Part shown: positions 1 to 9,234 of the stretch, piece by piece
How the letters are laid out: every line of letters starts with the position of its first letter
Position numbering within the stretch: the first letter of the stretch is position 1
NCBI RefSeq assembly: GCF_030818545.1
Contig: NZ_JAUTAH010000001.1
Location: 1,989,001 to 2,053,000, forward strand
Direction: 5' to 3'
DNA: 64,000 nt
Origin: Brevundimonas sp. SORGH_AS_0993
GTDB lineage: Bacteria; Pseudomonadota; Alphaproteobacteria; Caulobacterales; Caulobacteraceae
Made by a program: the position numbers and the translations under genes
Notes under the pieces: generated by a model
What the model was told of the DNA's origin: nothing
The model's input: the letters and a program-made list of their open reading frames with translations, nothing else
Database searches by the model: none

Positions 1-23
1 TCGACAGAACAGCACGCATAAGG

Positions 24-108
24 TTTCCTTTCTTGGCCTGCCGCTTCGCGGTGCTTGAGGCCGTTTGCATTTCCTTTGGCCTATCGCTTCGCTGCTTGAG
101 GCCCGTTT
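24..108. repeat. Imperfect direct repeat of two hairpin-forming units
   Basis: Two copies of a unit of about 40 bases lie next to each other (24-66 and 70-108). Each starts TTTCCTTT, contains GGCCT...CGCTTCGC...TGCTTGAGGCC and ends GTTT. Within each copy GGCCT and AGGCC can pair, and the first copy has an inner CCGC/GCGG stem. The second copy differs by small deletions. The stretch lies upstream of the isoaspartyl peptidase gene, and no credible gene is seen in bases 1-202. It could be a terminator array of a gene to the left or a dispersed repeat; the sequence alone does not decide. Confidence 0.55.
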
Positions 109-202
109 CCCTTCGACCGACATGGCGCGGCCTTCATCACGACGCTAAAGAGCGCCACGCCCGTTTGAAAGAGGCGATGAAGACAAGGCTCAGGAAGACG
201 AC

Positions 203-1072
203 ATGACCGCCCTCATCCTCCACGGCGGCGCCGGCGCCCGGCGAGAACGCAACTACGACGCCGAGGTCTTGCATATGCGCCAGGTGGTCGAGGCGATGAA
301 GACGCGCCTGGACGCGGGCGACAGCGCCCTGGACGTCGCCACGGCCGCCGTCGTCATGCTGGAGGACTCCGGCCTCTATGTCGCGGGCAAGGGGGCCTCC
401 CCGAACCTGGCCGGGGCCTATGAACTGGACGCCAGCCTGATGGACGGGTCGACCCGCCGCGCCGGATCGGTCGCCGCCCTGCAGGGCTTCCGCAATCCTG
501 TCGTCGCCGCCCGCGCGGTGATGGAGCGCACCCCCCATGTCATGCTGGTGGGCGAGGGCGCGGCCCTGTTCGCCCACGACCAGAGGCTGGAGCCCATCGC
601 CGACGAGACCGCCTGGTACACCGGCGCCGGACAGGGCGAGGACAACCATCCGCCCGGAACCCTCGGCCACGGCACGGTGGGCTGCTGCGTGCTGGACGGC
701 CAGGGGCGACTGGCCGCCGCAACCTCCACCGCCGGGGTGTTCGGCAAGATGCCCGGCCGGGTGGGCGACACCCCCATCCCCGCCGCCGGGACCTGGGCCG
801 ACGACAAGGCCGCCGCCTCCTGCACCGGCCAGGGCGAATATTTCATCCGCGTCGCCGCCGGCGCCCAGTTGGCCTGGCGCGTCGCCGCCGGACAGCCCCT
901 GGCCCAGGCGGCCCAGGCCGTGATCGACGAAATCGGCGCCCTGGGCGGCGACGGCGGCCTGATCGCGCTCGACGCCGCCGGAAACATCGCCGCCCCCTTC
1001 AACAGCCAGGGAATGAAGCACGCCTGGCTGACCCCCGACGGCGCGATCGGGGTCCAGGTTTTCCGCGACTGA
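203..1072 (+). CDS. iaaA: Isoaspartyl peptidase / L-asparaginase (Ntn hydrolase)
   Basis: Predicted plant-type asparaginase that cleaves isoaspartyl dipeptides and L-asparagine, made as a precursor that cuts itself into alpha and beta subunits. The 289-residue product has the N-terminal LILHGGAGA motif, the autoprocessing site GHGTVG with the nucleophile Thr near residue 158, and downstream ATSTAG and GRVGDTPIP motifs that form the active site. Length is slightly shorter than the roughly 320 residues of the E. coli enzyme. No signal peptide is seen, so it should be cytoplasmic. The ATG start is preceded by AGGAAG at good spacing. It stands alone, with the M16 peptidase gene following about 100 bases later. 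Family assignment is secure; substrate preference is inferred. Confidence 0.92.
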   Translation: MTALILHGGAGARRERNYDAEVLHMRQVVEAMKTRLDAGDSALDVATAAVVMLEDSGLYVAGKGASPNLAGAYELDASLMDGSTRRAGSVAALQGFRNPVVAARAVMERTPHVMLVGEGAALFAHDQRLEPIADETAWYTGAGQGEDNHPPGTLGHGTVGCCVLDGQGRLAAATSTAGVFGKMPGRVGDTPIPAAGTWADDKAAASCTGQGEYFIRVAAGAQLAWRVAAGQPLAQAAQAVIDEIGALGGDGGLIALDAAGNIAAPFNSQGMKHAWLTPDGAIGVQVFRD

Positions 1073-1147
1073 AGCCCGGACAGGGGCCGCTTGGTTTCAT
1101 TACAGCTCGGTAAGGTGCGCGTCGGGCGATCGTTGATACAGTCTATC

Positions 1148-1163
1148 GACCCCGTTCGGGGTC
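1148..1163 (+). promoter_or_regulatory. Small GC-rich hairpin in the leader of the M16 gene
   Basis: GACCCC and GGGGTC pair around a GTTC loop just upstream of the GGAG ribosome-binding site of the M16 peptidase gene. It could be a weak terminator for the gene to the left or a leader structure; there is no T-run after it. Confidence 0.35.
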
Positions 1164-1176
1164 TTCGGAGAAAGCC

Positions 1177-4050
1177 ATGATCATCCGCCTGTCCGCCCCC
1201 CTCAAGGCCGGGGTCGCCGCCTCGGCCCTCCTCCTCGGCCTCGCCGCGCCGGCCTTCGCCGCACCCGCACAGGCGCCGGCAAGGGCCGCCGAAGCCGCGC
1301 CCCAGGGCCTGACCGTGCCGCCGCTGGGCTTCGCCAGGCGCGTCCTGCCCAATGGGCTGGAAGTCTATACGTCGCGCGACCCCGCCGCCTCCAACGTCAC
1401 GGTCCAGGTCTGGTACAAGGTCGGGTCCAAGGACGATCCGGCCGGTCGCTCGGGCTTCGCCCACCTGTTCGAACACCTGATGTTCAAGGCGACCCGGAAC
1501 CTGCCGCCCGAGACCTTCGACCGGCTGACCGAGGACGTGGGCGGGTCCAACAACGCCTTCACCGCCGACGACACCACCGCCTATTTCGAGACCGTTCCCG
1601 CCAACCACCTGCAGCGGATGCTGTTCGCCGAAGCCGACCGCATGGGTTCGCTGGTCGTGGACGAGCCCACCTTCGTCGCCGAGCGCGACGTGGTGAAGGA
1701 GGAGTACCGTCAGCGCATCCTGGCCACACCTTACGGTCGCCTGTTCGGCCTGTTCGTGCCCGAGACCCTGTACAAGGAAAGCCCCTATCGCCGTCCCGGC
1801 ATCGGCTCGATCGAAGAGTTGGAAGCCTCGTCCCTGGACGACGTTCGCCGCTTCCACGCCACCTACTACCGACCCGACAACGCCTATCTGATCGTGGCGG
1901 GCAATTTCGATCAGGCCCAGCTGGATCGCTGGGTCGATCAGTATTTCACCCCGCTTAAGAACCCGACCACCCCGATCCCGGCCAACCATGTGGTCGAACC
2001 CGAGCCGACCGGCCCGCAGGACGTCACCTACCATGCGCCCAACGTGCCGCTTCCGGCGGTGGTGATCGGCTGGCCGACGGTCAAATACGCCGATCCGGAT
2101 CGCGCCGCCCTGACGGTGCTGGACGGGGTGCTGTCCACCGGCGAATCCAGCCGACTGTATCGGTCGCTGGTCTATGACAAGCAGATCGCGGCCCAGATCG
2201 GCTCGACCCCCGACTTCGCCCAGCAGGCCGGCAATCTGACGGCCCTGGCCATCATGGCTCAGGGCCACACGGCCGAAGAAGGCGTCGCCGCCCTGAACGT
2301 GGAAATCGCCAAACTGCGCGACCAACCGATCAGCGAGATCGAACTGGCCGAGGCCAAGAACGAGATCGTGGCCAACACCCTGCGCAACCGCGAGACCATC
2401 GACGACCGCGCCTCGGCCCTGGGCTACGCCCTGATCAACACCGGCTCAGCCGCCGCCGCCGACGAAGAGGTGGCCCAGATTCAGGCCGTCACCATCGCCG
2501 ACGTCCAGCGCGTGGCCCGCAAGTATCTGACGCCACAGCGCCAGTCGACGATCCGCTATCTGGCCGCCGACGCCGAACACCCGGTCTCGGTGCAGAAGAT
2601 GAACGTCGGCGCGCCGGTCACGGTCGCCGACCTGGCCCCGGCGGGCGAGCCGGCGGTCCTCTTGCCCGAAGCCCAGCGCACGCCCCTGCCCCAGCCCGGA
2701 CCCGAGGTGGCGCCCGCGACCCCGGCGGTGGCGGACTTCCGCCTGGACAACGGCCTGCGCGTTCTGGTCGCCCCTACCCGCGGCCTGCCCCTGGTCTCGG
2801 CCCGTCTCAGCTTCCGCGCCGGCTCATCCGACGATCCTTCGGGCAAGGCCGGGACCGCCGCCCTGACGGCGGGCCTGTTGACCCAGGGCACCAAGACCCG
2901 CACCGCCCCCGAGATCGCCACCCAGATCGAACAACTGGGCGCGTCCCTGGGCGCCGGCGCCGGCGTGGACTTCACCAATGTCTACGCCAATGCACCGGCC
3001 AACGCCTTTCCGCAGACGGTCGCCCTGATGGCCGATCTGGTGCGGAACCCGACCTTCGCCGCCGAGGAGTTGGAGCGTCAGCAGGCCCAGACGCTGGACG
3101 GCCTGCGCGTCGCCCTCAGCCAGCCGGCCGCCATCGCCCGCATGACCGTGGGCCGTGTCGTCTATGGCGACGCCCCCTATGGCGCGCCGGGTTCGGGCAC
3201 GCCCCAGACCGTGCCGGCCATCACCGCGGCCGACGTGGCGGCCTTCCACGCCGCGCGCTACCGCCCGTCCGAGGCCACCCTGGTCTTCTCGGGCGACATC
3301 ACCCCCGCCGCCGCTCGCGCCCTGGCCCAGCAGGCCTTTGGCGACTGGCGCCCGGCCGGTCAGGCCGCCGCCCCGGCCGCCCATCCGGCGGGCCAGGCCC
3401 AGGCCCCGCGCATCGTCGTGGTCGATCAGCCTGGCGCGGGTCAGGCCGCCGTGGTCGCCGCCATTCGCGGCGTGTCGCGCACCGATGCGGACTATTTCCC
3501 GCTGACCCTGGGCAACACCCTGCTGGGCGGGGGCTTCTCCTCGCGCCTGAACCAGGAGATCCGCATCAAGCGCGGCCTGTCCTATGGTGCCGGCTCCTCT
3601 CTGGGGGTGCGCGCGGACGCGGGCGTCTTCACCGCCTCGACCCAGACCAAGAACGAGACCGCCGACGAGGTCGCCGACCTGATCCTGGCCGAGATCGCCA
3701 AACTGGGAACCGAGACACCGACGGCCGCCGACCTGGCCCCGCGCCGCGCCACCCTGATCGGCGGCTTCGGTCGCTCTCTGGAGACGGTGGACGGCCTGGG
3801 CGCCCTGGTCGCCGACCTGGCGCTCTACGACCTGCCGATCAGCGATCTGGCCGACTACGCCGGGCGTGTGCGGGCCGTGACGCCGGATCAGGTGGAGGCC
3901 GCCTTCGCCCGCCACCTGCCGGTCAACCAGGCCAGTCTGGTGATCGTCGGCGACGCCTCCAAATTCCTGGACGCGCTCAGGGCCAAGCATCCGAACCTGG
4001 AGGTCGTCCCGGCCGATGCGCTGAACCTGAACGCCGGCGCCCTGAAGTAG
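1177..4050 (+). CDS. M16 family zinc peptidase, two-domain, exported
   Basis: Predicted pitrilysin/insulinase-type metallopeptidase of 957 residues. An N-terminal signal peptide (about 1-29, ending AFA) points to the periplasm. The first M16 unit carries the inverted zinc motif HLFEH (His96, Glu99, His100) and the downstream ligand region VAERDVVKEEY. The second unit, from about residue 515, starts like an M16 domain (FRAGSSDDPSGKAG) but lacks HxxEH, so it is probably the non-catalytic partner half, as usual for fused M16 proteins. GGAG precedes the ATG at good spacing. A convergent serine-protease gene follows, separated by a strong hairpin. Peptide clearance is the likely role; the substrate is unknown. 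Confidence 0.92.
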   Translation: MIIRLSAPLKAGVAASALLLGLAAPAFAAPAQAPARAAEAAPQGLTVPPLGFARRVLPNGLEVYTSRDPAASNVTVQVWYKVGSKDDPAGRSGFAHLFEHLMFKATRNLPPETFDRLTEDVGGSNNAFTADDTTAYFETVPANHLQRMLFAEADRMGSLVVDEPTFVAERDVVKEEYRQRILATPYGRLFGLFVPETLYKESPYRRPGIGSIEELEASSLDDVRRFHATYYRPDNAYLIVAGNFDQAQLDRWVDQYFTPLKNPTTPIPANHVVEPEPTGPQDVTYHAPNVPLPAVVIGWPTVKYADPDRAALTVLDGVLSTGESSRLYRSLVYDKQIAAQIGSTPDFAQQAGNLTALAIMAQGHTAEEGVAALNVEIAKLRDQPISEIELAEAKNEIVANTLRNRETIDDRASALGYALINTGSAAAADEEVAQIQAVTIADVQRVARKYLTPQRQSTIRYLAADAEHPVSVQKMNVGAPVTVADLAPAGEPAVLLPEAQRTPLPQPGPEVAPATPAVADFRLDNGLRVLVAPTRGLPLVSARLSFRAGSSDDPSGKAGTAALTAGLLTQGTKTRTAPEIATQIEQLGASLGAGAGVDFTNVYANAPANAFPQTVALMADLVRNPTFAAEELERQQAQTLDGLRVALSQPAAIARMTVGRVVYGDAPYGAPGSGTPQTVPAITAADVAAFHAARYRPSEATLVFSGDITPAAARALAQQAFGDWRPAGQAAAPAAHPAGQAQAPRIVVVDQPGAGQAAVVAAIRGVSRTDADYFPLTLGNTLLGGGFSSRLNQEIRIKRGLSYGAGSSLGVRADAGVFTASTQTKNETADEVADLILAEIAKLGTETPTAADLAPRRATLIGGFGRSLETVDGLGALVADLALYDLPISDLADYAGRVRAVTPDQVEAAFARHLPVNQASLVIVGDASKFLDALRAKHPNLEVVPADALNLNAGALK

Positions 4051-4061
4051 GGCGCGCCGGC

Positions 4062-4095
4062 CGCCCCGTCCTGGGCATGGAGCCGGGACGGGGCG
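4062..4095. terminator. Bidirectional hairpin between convergent genes
   Basis: CGCCCCGTCC (4062-4071) and GGACGGGGCG (4086-4095) form a perfect 10-bp stem. It lies between the M16 gene (+) and the trypsin-like gene (-). There is no clear U-tract, so efficient intrinsic termination is inferred from position and stem strength only. Confidence 0.55.
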
Positions 4096-4127
4096 CTGAG
4101 ACAGGGCGCCGAACGGGCGGCAAGCCT

Positions 4128-4964
4128 TCAGGTCGATAGACAAACCACCTGGGCCACGCGCAGGTCCCGGCGCAGGGCGTCCGAAACGGGACCATAATCC
4201 TCGACCGTCATGGGTTGGCTCGGGGCGTCCTCCTCCGCGGCCTGCTGGCCCCGCACGGCCGGGCCGAAGGATTCCGGCGCAGTCGTATAGATGCGTCCCC
4301 GACGCGGCGCTTCGGCGATGGTCACGCCCAGCACCCGCCCCTGGCCGTCCAGCGCCGGCGCCCCCGACAGGCCCGCCAGCGTCCCGACCAAACCGTCGGT
4401 GCGCCCCACCTCGGCCCAGGCCAGCACCGGCTCCTCGTGGGCGCCGCGACCGAACACTTTCAGCGTTTCGCGGCCCAGCAAGCGGGTCGTCACCTCGCCC
4501 GGTTCACCCTGGGGGAAGCCGGGATGAAACGCCCTCTGGCCCCGGCGCAGCGGCGCCTCGGCCGCGACAGGCAGGGCCGGCGCGCCCCCGTCGGTGATCA
4601 GGACCGCCACATCGGCCCGAGAAGCCAGGCGCACGTCCGCCGCCACCGCCCGTCCGCCGCCGACCACCAGGGCGGGCTTGCGGCAGCCTTCGACCACATG
4701 GCGCGCCGTGACCCAACGCCCGCGCCCAGCGATGGAAAAGGCCGTGCCAGACGTCGGCTGGAACGATGCGTCCGGCGCCTCCAGGGTCACGGCGGCGTCG
4801 AACGGGGTGACGGGCCCGAGAAATTCGCCCTCCTCATTCGCCTGGGGCGCGGCCGGCGAGGCCGGCGGGGCGTCGGCGTTTTCGCGGCGGACCAGCGACA
4901 CGGTCAACAGAACGCCGGCCACCGCCGCATAGACGGCCCAGTCGGGCAGACGAAGACGCGGCAA
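4128..4964 (-). CDS. Trypsin-like serine protease, membrane anchored
   Basis: A 278-residue protein with one N-terminal membrane segment (about 10-25) and a chymotrypsin-fold domain. The catalytic triad is visible as ARHVVEGC (His89), RADVAVL (Asp118) and GLSGAP (Ser200). The domain should sit in the periplasm. The predicted start is TTG, seven bases after the stop of the DUF350 gene; that stop is in frame, so no earlier start is possible. The two genes are probably co-transcribed. There is no PDZ domain, unlike Deg proteases. Family is clear from the triad; the target is unknown. Confidence 0.82.
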   Translation of the reverse strand: MPRLRLPDWAVYAAVAGVLLTVSLVRRENADAPPASPAAPQANEEGEFLGPVTPFDAAVTLEAPDASFQPTSGTAFSIAGRGRWVTARHVVEGCRKPALVVGGGRAVAADVRLASRADVAVLITDGGAPALPVAAEAPLRRGQRAFHPGFPQGEPGEVTTRLLGRETLKVFGRGAHEEPVLAWAEVGRTDGLVGTLAGLSGAPALDGQGRVLGVTIAEAPRRGRIYTTAPESFGPAVRGQQAAEEDAPSQPMTVEDYGPVSDALRRDLRVAQVVCLST

Positions 4965-4970
4965 GGCCGC

Positions 4971-5411
4971 TCAGCCCGTCAGGGCGGCGGACAGGATCAG
5001 CGCCGTCGCCAGCTTGGCCCCCGCCAGCACCACGGCCGCCGAGACCTCGCCGTTCTGAATCCGCTGCGGCAGGCCCGTCAGGATCAGGTCGACGATGCGA
5101 AAGACCAGCAGTTGCAGAACCAGGGTGGCCACGCCCCAGATGGCTATGTCGCGCACCGTGCTCGATACCGACAAGGACACCGCCAATGGAATGGCCAAGC
5201 CGACCAGTATGGCGGAAAAGCCGATGGCGGCCGCCGGATTGCCCTCGCGGATCAGGCTGATCTCGCGCCACGGCGTCATCAGCACATAAACCGCCGCCCC
5301 CGCCGTCAGCAGCAGAAGGGTCACGATCAGGTGCGTGACCATGACCGGAAAGCCGGACGCAAAAGCCTGCATCTCGGCGCTCGACAACACATCGGACAAG
5401 GACGGGTCCAT
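4971..5411 (-). CDS. DUF350 family small membrane protein
   Basis: A 146-residue protein with four hydrophobic segments (about 22-45, 60-80, 90-110 and 125-145). The GNPAAAIGFSAILVGLAIPL region resembles DUF350 membrane proteins. The function of this family is not established. It is immediately upstream of, and likely in one operon with, the membrane-anchored serine protease, so a shared envelope role is possible. The ATG start is taken because the hydrophilic N-terminus and first helix follow it directly. Confidence 0.75.
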   Translation of the reverse strand: MDPSLSDVLSSAEMQAFASGFPVMVTHLIVTLLLLTAGAAVYVLMTPWREISLIREGNPAAAIGFSAILVGLAIPLAVSLSVSSTVRDIAIWGVATLVLQLLVFRIVDLILTGLPQRIQNGEVSAAVVLAGAKLATALILSAALTG

Positions 5412-5480
5412 GACCCAACGCCTTGCCCGATTGCCGCCCCAATCCGCAAGCGCGCCACGGCCACACCTTGTGACGAAAGA

Positions 5481-5532
5481 TTACAGGGCGTTGTGGCCCG
5501 GCCAGGGGTTGGACTGCCGTGCGGCCCTGTAA
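5481..5532 (-). terminator. Inverted repeat downstream of rlmN
   Basis: TTACAGGGC (5481-5489) pairs perfectly with GCCCTGTAA (5524-5532), eight bases past the rlmN stop. The 34-base loop is GC rich and could fold further. There is no U-tract, so it may be a processing or stability structure rather than a classic terminator. Confidence 0.45.
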
Positions 5533-5539
5533 GGCGCGC

Positions 5540-6700
5540 TTAAGCCGCCGCCGGCTCGGCCTTCCTGAGCGCGCTGGCGCGCAGCTTTTCGCTCTCGGAC
5601 TTCAACTGTCCGCAAGCGGCCAGGATGTCGCGGCCGCGGGGGGTGCGGATGGGCGAGGCGTAGCCGGCCTTGTTCAGGATGGCGGCGAAGGCTTCGATCG
5701 TCTTCCAGTCCGAGCACTGATAGTCTGTGCCGGGCCAGGGGTTGAAGGGAATCAGGTTCACCTTGGCCGGAACGCCCGAGATCAGCTTGACCAGGGCGCG
5801 CGCCTCCTCGGGGCTGTCGTTGACGCCCTTCAGCATGACATATTCGAACGTCACCCGCCGCGCGTTCGACAGGCCGGGATAGGCCCGAATCGCCGCCATC
5901 AACTGCTCCAGCGGGTATTTCTTGTTCAGCGGCACCAGCACGTCGCGCAGGGCGTCATTGGTGGCGTGCAGGCTGATGGCCAGCATGGCCGCCGTGCGGT
6001 CGCCCAGGGCCTGAAGCTGGGGCACCACGCCACTGGTCGAGACCGTGATCCGACGACGCGACAGGGCGATCCCCTCGTTGTCCGAGATGATGTCGATGGC
6101 GTCCGAAACGTTGTCCAGATTGTAGAGCGGTTCGCCCATGCCCATGAAGACGATGTTGGACAGGCGGCGGTCTTCCTTGGGGGACGGCCACTCCTCCAGA
6201 TCGTCGCGGGCCACCTGGACCTGGGCCACGATCTCGGCGGCGGTCAGGTTTCGGACCAGTTTCTGCGTGCCGGTGTGGCAGAAGGTGCAGTTCAGAGTGC
6301 ACCCGACCTGGGACGAGACGCACAGCGCCCCGGCGCGACCGACGTCGGGAATATAGACGGTCTCGATCTCTATGCCCGGCGCTGTGCGGATCAGCCATTT
6401 GCGGGTGCCGTCCTTGGACACCTGACGCTCGACGACCTCGGGGCGGGCCAGGGTGAAATGCTCGGCCAGCTTGGCCTGCATGTCCTTGGCCACGTTCGAC
6501 ATGGCCGCGAAGTCGGTGACGCCGTAGTGGTGGATCCAGCCCCAGATCTGGCTGGCGCGCATCCTGGCCTTTTCGGGCGGGCAGACGCCGGCGTCGATCA
6601 GGGCCTGGCGCAGGCCCGCGCGCGTCAGGCCGCTGAGGTTGACGAGGGGCTTTTCAGTCGGCGCGGTCGAGACGCGCGAAAGGTCGAGCGTGATGCTCAA
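5540..6700 (-). CDS. rlmN: Dual-specificity 23S rRNA/tRNA adenine-C2 methyltransferase RlmN
   Basis: Radical-SAM enzyme that methylates C2 of A2503 in 23S rRNA and A37 of some tRNAs. The 386-residue product has the CxxxCxxC iron-sulfur motif (Cys134, Cys138, Cys141 in CTLNCTFC), the MGMGEPLYN motif, and the C-terminal conserved Cys in DILAACGQL (about 363) that forms the methyl-transfer intermediate. Length fits the family. The start is TTG with AGGA about eight bases upstream. The DUF350/protease pair lies downstream on the same strand behind an inverted repeat. Confidence 0.96.
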   Translation of the reverse strand: MSITLDLSRVSTAPTEKPLVNLSGLTRAGLRQALIDAGVCPPEKARMRASQIWGWIHHYGVTDFAAMSNVAKDMQAKLAEHFTLARPEVVERQVSKDGTRKWLIRTAPGIEIETVYIPDVGRAGALCVSSQVGCTLNCTFCHTGTQKLVRNLTAAEIVAQVQVARDDLEEWPSPKEDRRLSNIVFMGMGEPLYNLDNVSDAIDIISDNEGIALSRRRITVSTSGVVPQLQALGDRTAAMLAISLHATNDALRDVLVPLNKKYPLEQLMAAIRAYPGLSNARRVTFEYVMLKGVNDSPEEARALVKLISGVPAKVNLIPFNPWPGTDYQCSDWKTIEAFAAILNKAGYASPIRTPRGRDILAACGQLKSESEKLRASALRKAEPAAA

Positions 6701-6794
6701 GGCGGCGATCCTGAATGAGATTTAGCCGCCCTCTATAGCACAAACCCCGGCAATTGCATGACCGGGTGCAGGACCGGGCCGTATCAGCCCCTTG

Positions 6795-7094
6795 TCACAG
6801 ACCGACGTCCCAGACCCCGGCGTCGCGCATCCGGCTCTCGCGGGCCTCTTCGGCGCGACCGCCCATCTCCTTGGCCATGCCTCGGACGGCGGTGGAGACG
6901 GTGGCCTTGTGCACGCCCGGAACCAAGGCGTGGGCGAAGGCGGCGCAGGCCAGGCCCAGAAGCTTGAAACCGAACGCGGAAGAGGCCGCCATATGCTCCA
7001 GATAGGTCTCGCCCACCTCGCGCGGATGATCGCGGAACAGGCGGTCGAAAGCGGAGGCGCGGGCGGGCGCGCTGTCCATCGTCGTCTGGCTCAT
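6795..7094 (-). CDS. DUF6356 family protein
   Basis: A 99-residue protein beginning MSQTTMDS, with the pattern DHPREVGETYLEHMAASSAFGFKLL that I associate with the small DUF6356 family of alphaproteobacteria. The middle (about 40-65) is moderately hydrophobic and may contact the membrane. The frame is open further upstream, but this ATG is chosen because CGGAG lies seven bases before it. It is divergent from the DegP-like gene. The function is unknown. Confidence 0.7.
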   Translation of the reverse strand: MSQTTMDSAPARASAFDRLFRDHPREVGETYLEHMAASSAFGFKLLGLACAAFAHALVPGVHKATVSTAVRGMAKEMGGRAEEARESRMRDAGVWDVGL

Positions 7095-7234
7095 GCGAGG
7101 GCTCCGAAAACATAAAAACCGGATCCCATGGTCTCGCGCGGGCGGCTCTTTCGCAAGGGCCGATCCCCCCAAATCACCCCATCGTCAGACGCTGGATCTC
7201 GCGCTAGGCTCGCGCTTCGATCAAGGAACCGTCC

Positions 7235-8605
7235 ATGCCAGTCCGCCTCAAGGCCGTGTCGTCCCTCGCCGTCGCCCTCGCCGTCTTCTGCGCGACGGCC
7301 CCGCAAACGGCCCTGGCCCTGGCGCCTGCGTCTCGCAGCGGCCCGCCCGCCAGCGCCCTGCCCTATGACGCCCGGCGTGGGGTGTTCAGCTTTGCGCCCG
7401 ACCTTGAAGGCTCCCTGCCGGCCGTGGTCCAGGTCACGACCCTGGGCCAGTCGCGCGGCCCCAGTTCGGACGCCGCCGATCCCAAGCCCTACGCCTCGGG
7501 CTCCGGCGTCATCGTGGATGCGGCGCAAGGGATACTGATCACCAACAATCATGTGGTCGAGGGCGGACGCAAGTTCACCATCGACCTGACCGACGGCCGC
7601 CTGTTCAACGCCACCCTGATCGGGGCGGACAAGGCCACCGACATCGCGGTGCTGAAGATCACGCCGGACGGCCGGCCGCTGAATCTGAAACAGGTCCAGA
7701 CGGTCGATTCCGACACCCTGCGCACCGGCGACCTGGCCTTCGCCGTCGGTTATCCGCTGGGCCTGGACCAGACCCTGACCATGGGCGTCGTTTCGGGCCT
7801 GAACCGTTCCGGCCTGGGCGATGCGGTCGAAGACTATATCCAGACCGACGCGGCCGTGAACTCGGGCAACTCCGGCGGGCCGCTACTAGACAGCCGGGGC
7901 CGGCTGATCGGCATCAACACCTCCATCCTGTCTGGCGGCATGGGCGGCGGCAACGACGGCATCGCCTTCGCCGTGCCGACCCGCATCATGCTCTATGTCG
8001 CCGACCAGATTCGCAAATACGGCGAGGTCAGGCGCGGCGAGACCGGCGCCGTCTTCGGCTCCCTGAACGCCAAGCGCGCGCGCGAACTGGGCCTGGGCAT
8101 CGTGCGCGGCGCCGTGGTGGCGGACTTGGCGCCCGGCTCTCCGGCCGAGCGGGCGGGCCTGCGCCTCGACGATGTCGTCACCCGCATACAGGGCCGCCCC
8201 GTGGCCAACGCCGGCGCCATCAACGCCACCGTCGGCATCGCCGCGCCAGGGTCCAACCTGAACCTGGTCTATCTGCGCGATGGACGAGAGCGGACGACCG
8301 CCCTGGCGGTGGAAACGCCGCATGCCGAACCGATCACGGCCGGCGCCTCGGCCGTCGTCGTCTATGGGGCGACCCTGCGCGATCAGGACGGCGGCGTTCA
8401 GTTGGCGGCGGTGGAGGCGGGCTCGCCCGCAGCCCAGGCCGGCCTGACAGCCGGCGATCTGATCACCGCCGTGGACGGACGGGAGACGACGGAGGCCGCC
8501 GCCGTGGTCGCGGCCGTGCGCGGCGCAACGGGCGCGGTCGATCTGACGGTGATGCACAATGGCGAAGCCCAGACGCTGACGTTGCAGCTGTCCGCGGCGT
8601 CCTGA
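7235..8605 (+). CDS. DegP/DegQ-type serine protease with two PDZ domains
   Basis: Predicted periplasmic HtrA protease of 456 residues. It has a signal peptide (about 1-29), a trypsin-like domain with His106 (TNNHVVEGG), Asp136 (ATDIAVLKI) and Ser213 (NSGNSGGP), and two PDZ domains (about 255-345 and 365-450; the carboxylate-binding and GD-LI-VDG patterns are visible). It degrades or chaperones misfolded envelope proteins. It is transcribed alone, and a strong hairpin follows the stop. I do not assign degP or degQ because the sequence does not separate them. Confidence 0.93.
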   Translation: MPVRLKAVSSLAVALAVFCATAPQTALALAPASRSGPPASALPYDARRGVFSFAPDLEGSLPAVVQVTTLGQSRGPSSDAADPKPYASGSGVIVDAAQGILITNNHVVEGGRKFTIDLTDGRLFNATLIGADKATDIAVLKITPDGRPLNLKQVQTVDSDTLRTGDLAFAVGYPLGLDQTLTMGVVSGLNRSGLGDAVEDYIQTDAAVNSGNSGGPLLDSRGRLIGINTSILSGGMGGGNDGIAFAVPTRIMLYVADQIRKYGEVRRGETGAVFGSLNAKRARELGLGIVRGAVVADLAPGSPAERAGLRLDDVVTRIQGRPVANAGAINATVGIAAPGSNLNLVYLRDGRERTTALAVETPHAEPITAGASAVVVYGATLRDQDGGVQLAAVEAGSPAAQAGLTAGDLITAVDGRETTEAAAVVAAVRGATGAVDLTVMHNGEAQTLTLQLSAAS

Positions 8606-8626
8606 CCACACCCCCGGACAGCGAAA

Positions 8627-8670
8627 CGCCCGCCTTGCCTGGGAGGGGGAGGGGAACGGCAGGGCGGGCG
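8627..8670 (+). terminator. Long hairpin after the DegP-like gene
   Basis: CGCCCGCCTTGCC (8627-8639) pairs along all 13 positions (one G-U) with GGCAGGGCGGGCG (8658-8670). The loop is G rich. No U-tract follows. A second small hairpin, CCGCCC/GGGCGG, lies at 8791-8806. I see no gene in the 287-base gap before the DUF2794 gene. Confidence 0.55.
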
Positions 8671-8892
8671 CTCGCTTGGAGGAAAGCATCGGCCGCCGGA
8701 GCCCTTTTTGCTGGAAACATCCAGGGGGCTGGGGGGCTGTTCAGGTTCCGGACGCTTCCGAACTCCGACGGGCCGATGGTCTCTGTTTCACCGCCCAACC
8801 GGGCGGGCGAAGGACGGAATCGAGGCGATTTGGTGTTCCGCGCGCTTTTCCCAGGCCCTGGCGTCGGCGACGTCGTCGCCTAAGTTGAAACC

Positions 8893-9234
8893 ATGAGCAT
8901 GACCCCGCACGACGCGGCGCCCCTTCCCGGCCCCGTCTTCTTCGACCGGCGAGAGCTGGACGCCGTACTCCGCGTCTATGGCCGGATGGTCGCCCAGGGC
9001 GAATGGCGCGACTACGCCGTGGTCGGCCACAAGGATTTCGCCGAGTTCGCCGTCTTCCGCCGCTCGGGCGACGCCCCCGCCTACCGCATCGAAAAGCGCC
9101 CAGCGCTTCAGACCCGTCAGGGGCAATGGGCCGTCATCGGCGAAGGCGGCCAGATTCTCCGCCGCGGCCGCGACCTGGCCCAGGTGCTGCGGGTGTTCGA
9201 CGGCCGGAAATTCCAGTTGGTGGACTATGGTTAA
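8893..9234 (+). CDS. DUF2794 domain protein
   Basis: A 113-residue soluble protein that matches the alphaproteobacterial DUF2794 pattern: FDRRELDAVLRVYGRMVAQG, then WRDYAV and the C-terminal KFQLVDYG. No catalytic motif is apparent and the family has no established function. The ATG is taken as start; a second in-frame ATG lies two codons later. Its stop TAA overlaps the stop of the convergent methyltransferase gene in a shared TTAA. Confidence 0.8.
   Translation: MSMTPHDAAPLPGPVFFDRRELDAVLRVYGRMVAQGEWRDYAVVGHKDFAEFAVFRRSGDAPAYRIEKRPALQTRQGQWAVIGEGGQILRRGRDLAQVLRVFDGRKFQLVDYG

Noticed and set aside
418-2325. Long minus-strand open frame of 635 codons
   Set aside because: It lies opposite the asparaginase and M16 genes, has low-complexity Gly/Arg/Gln composition and matches no family. 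It is a shadow produced by high GC.
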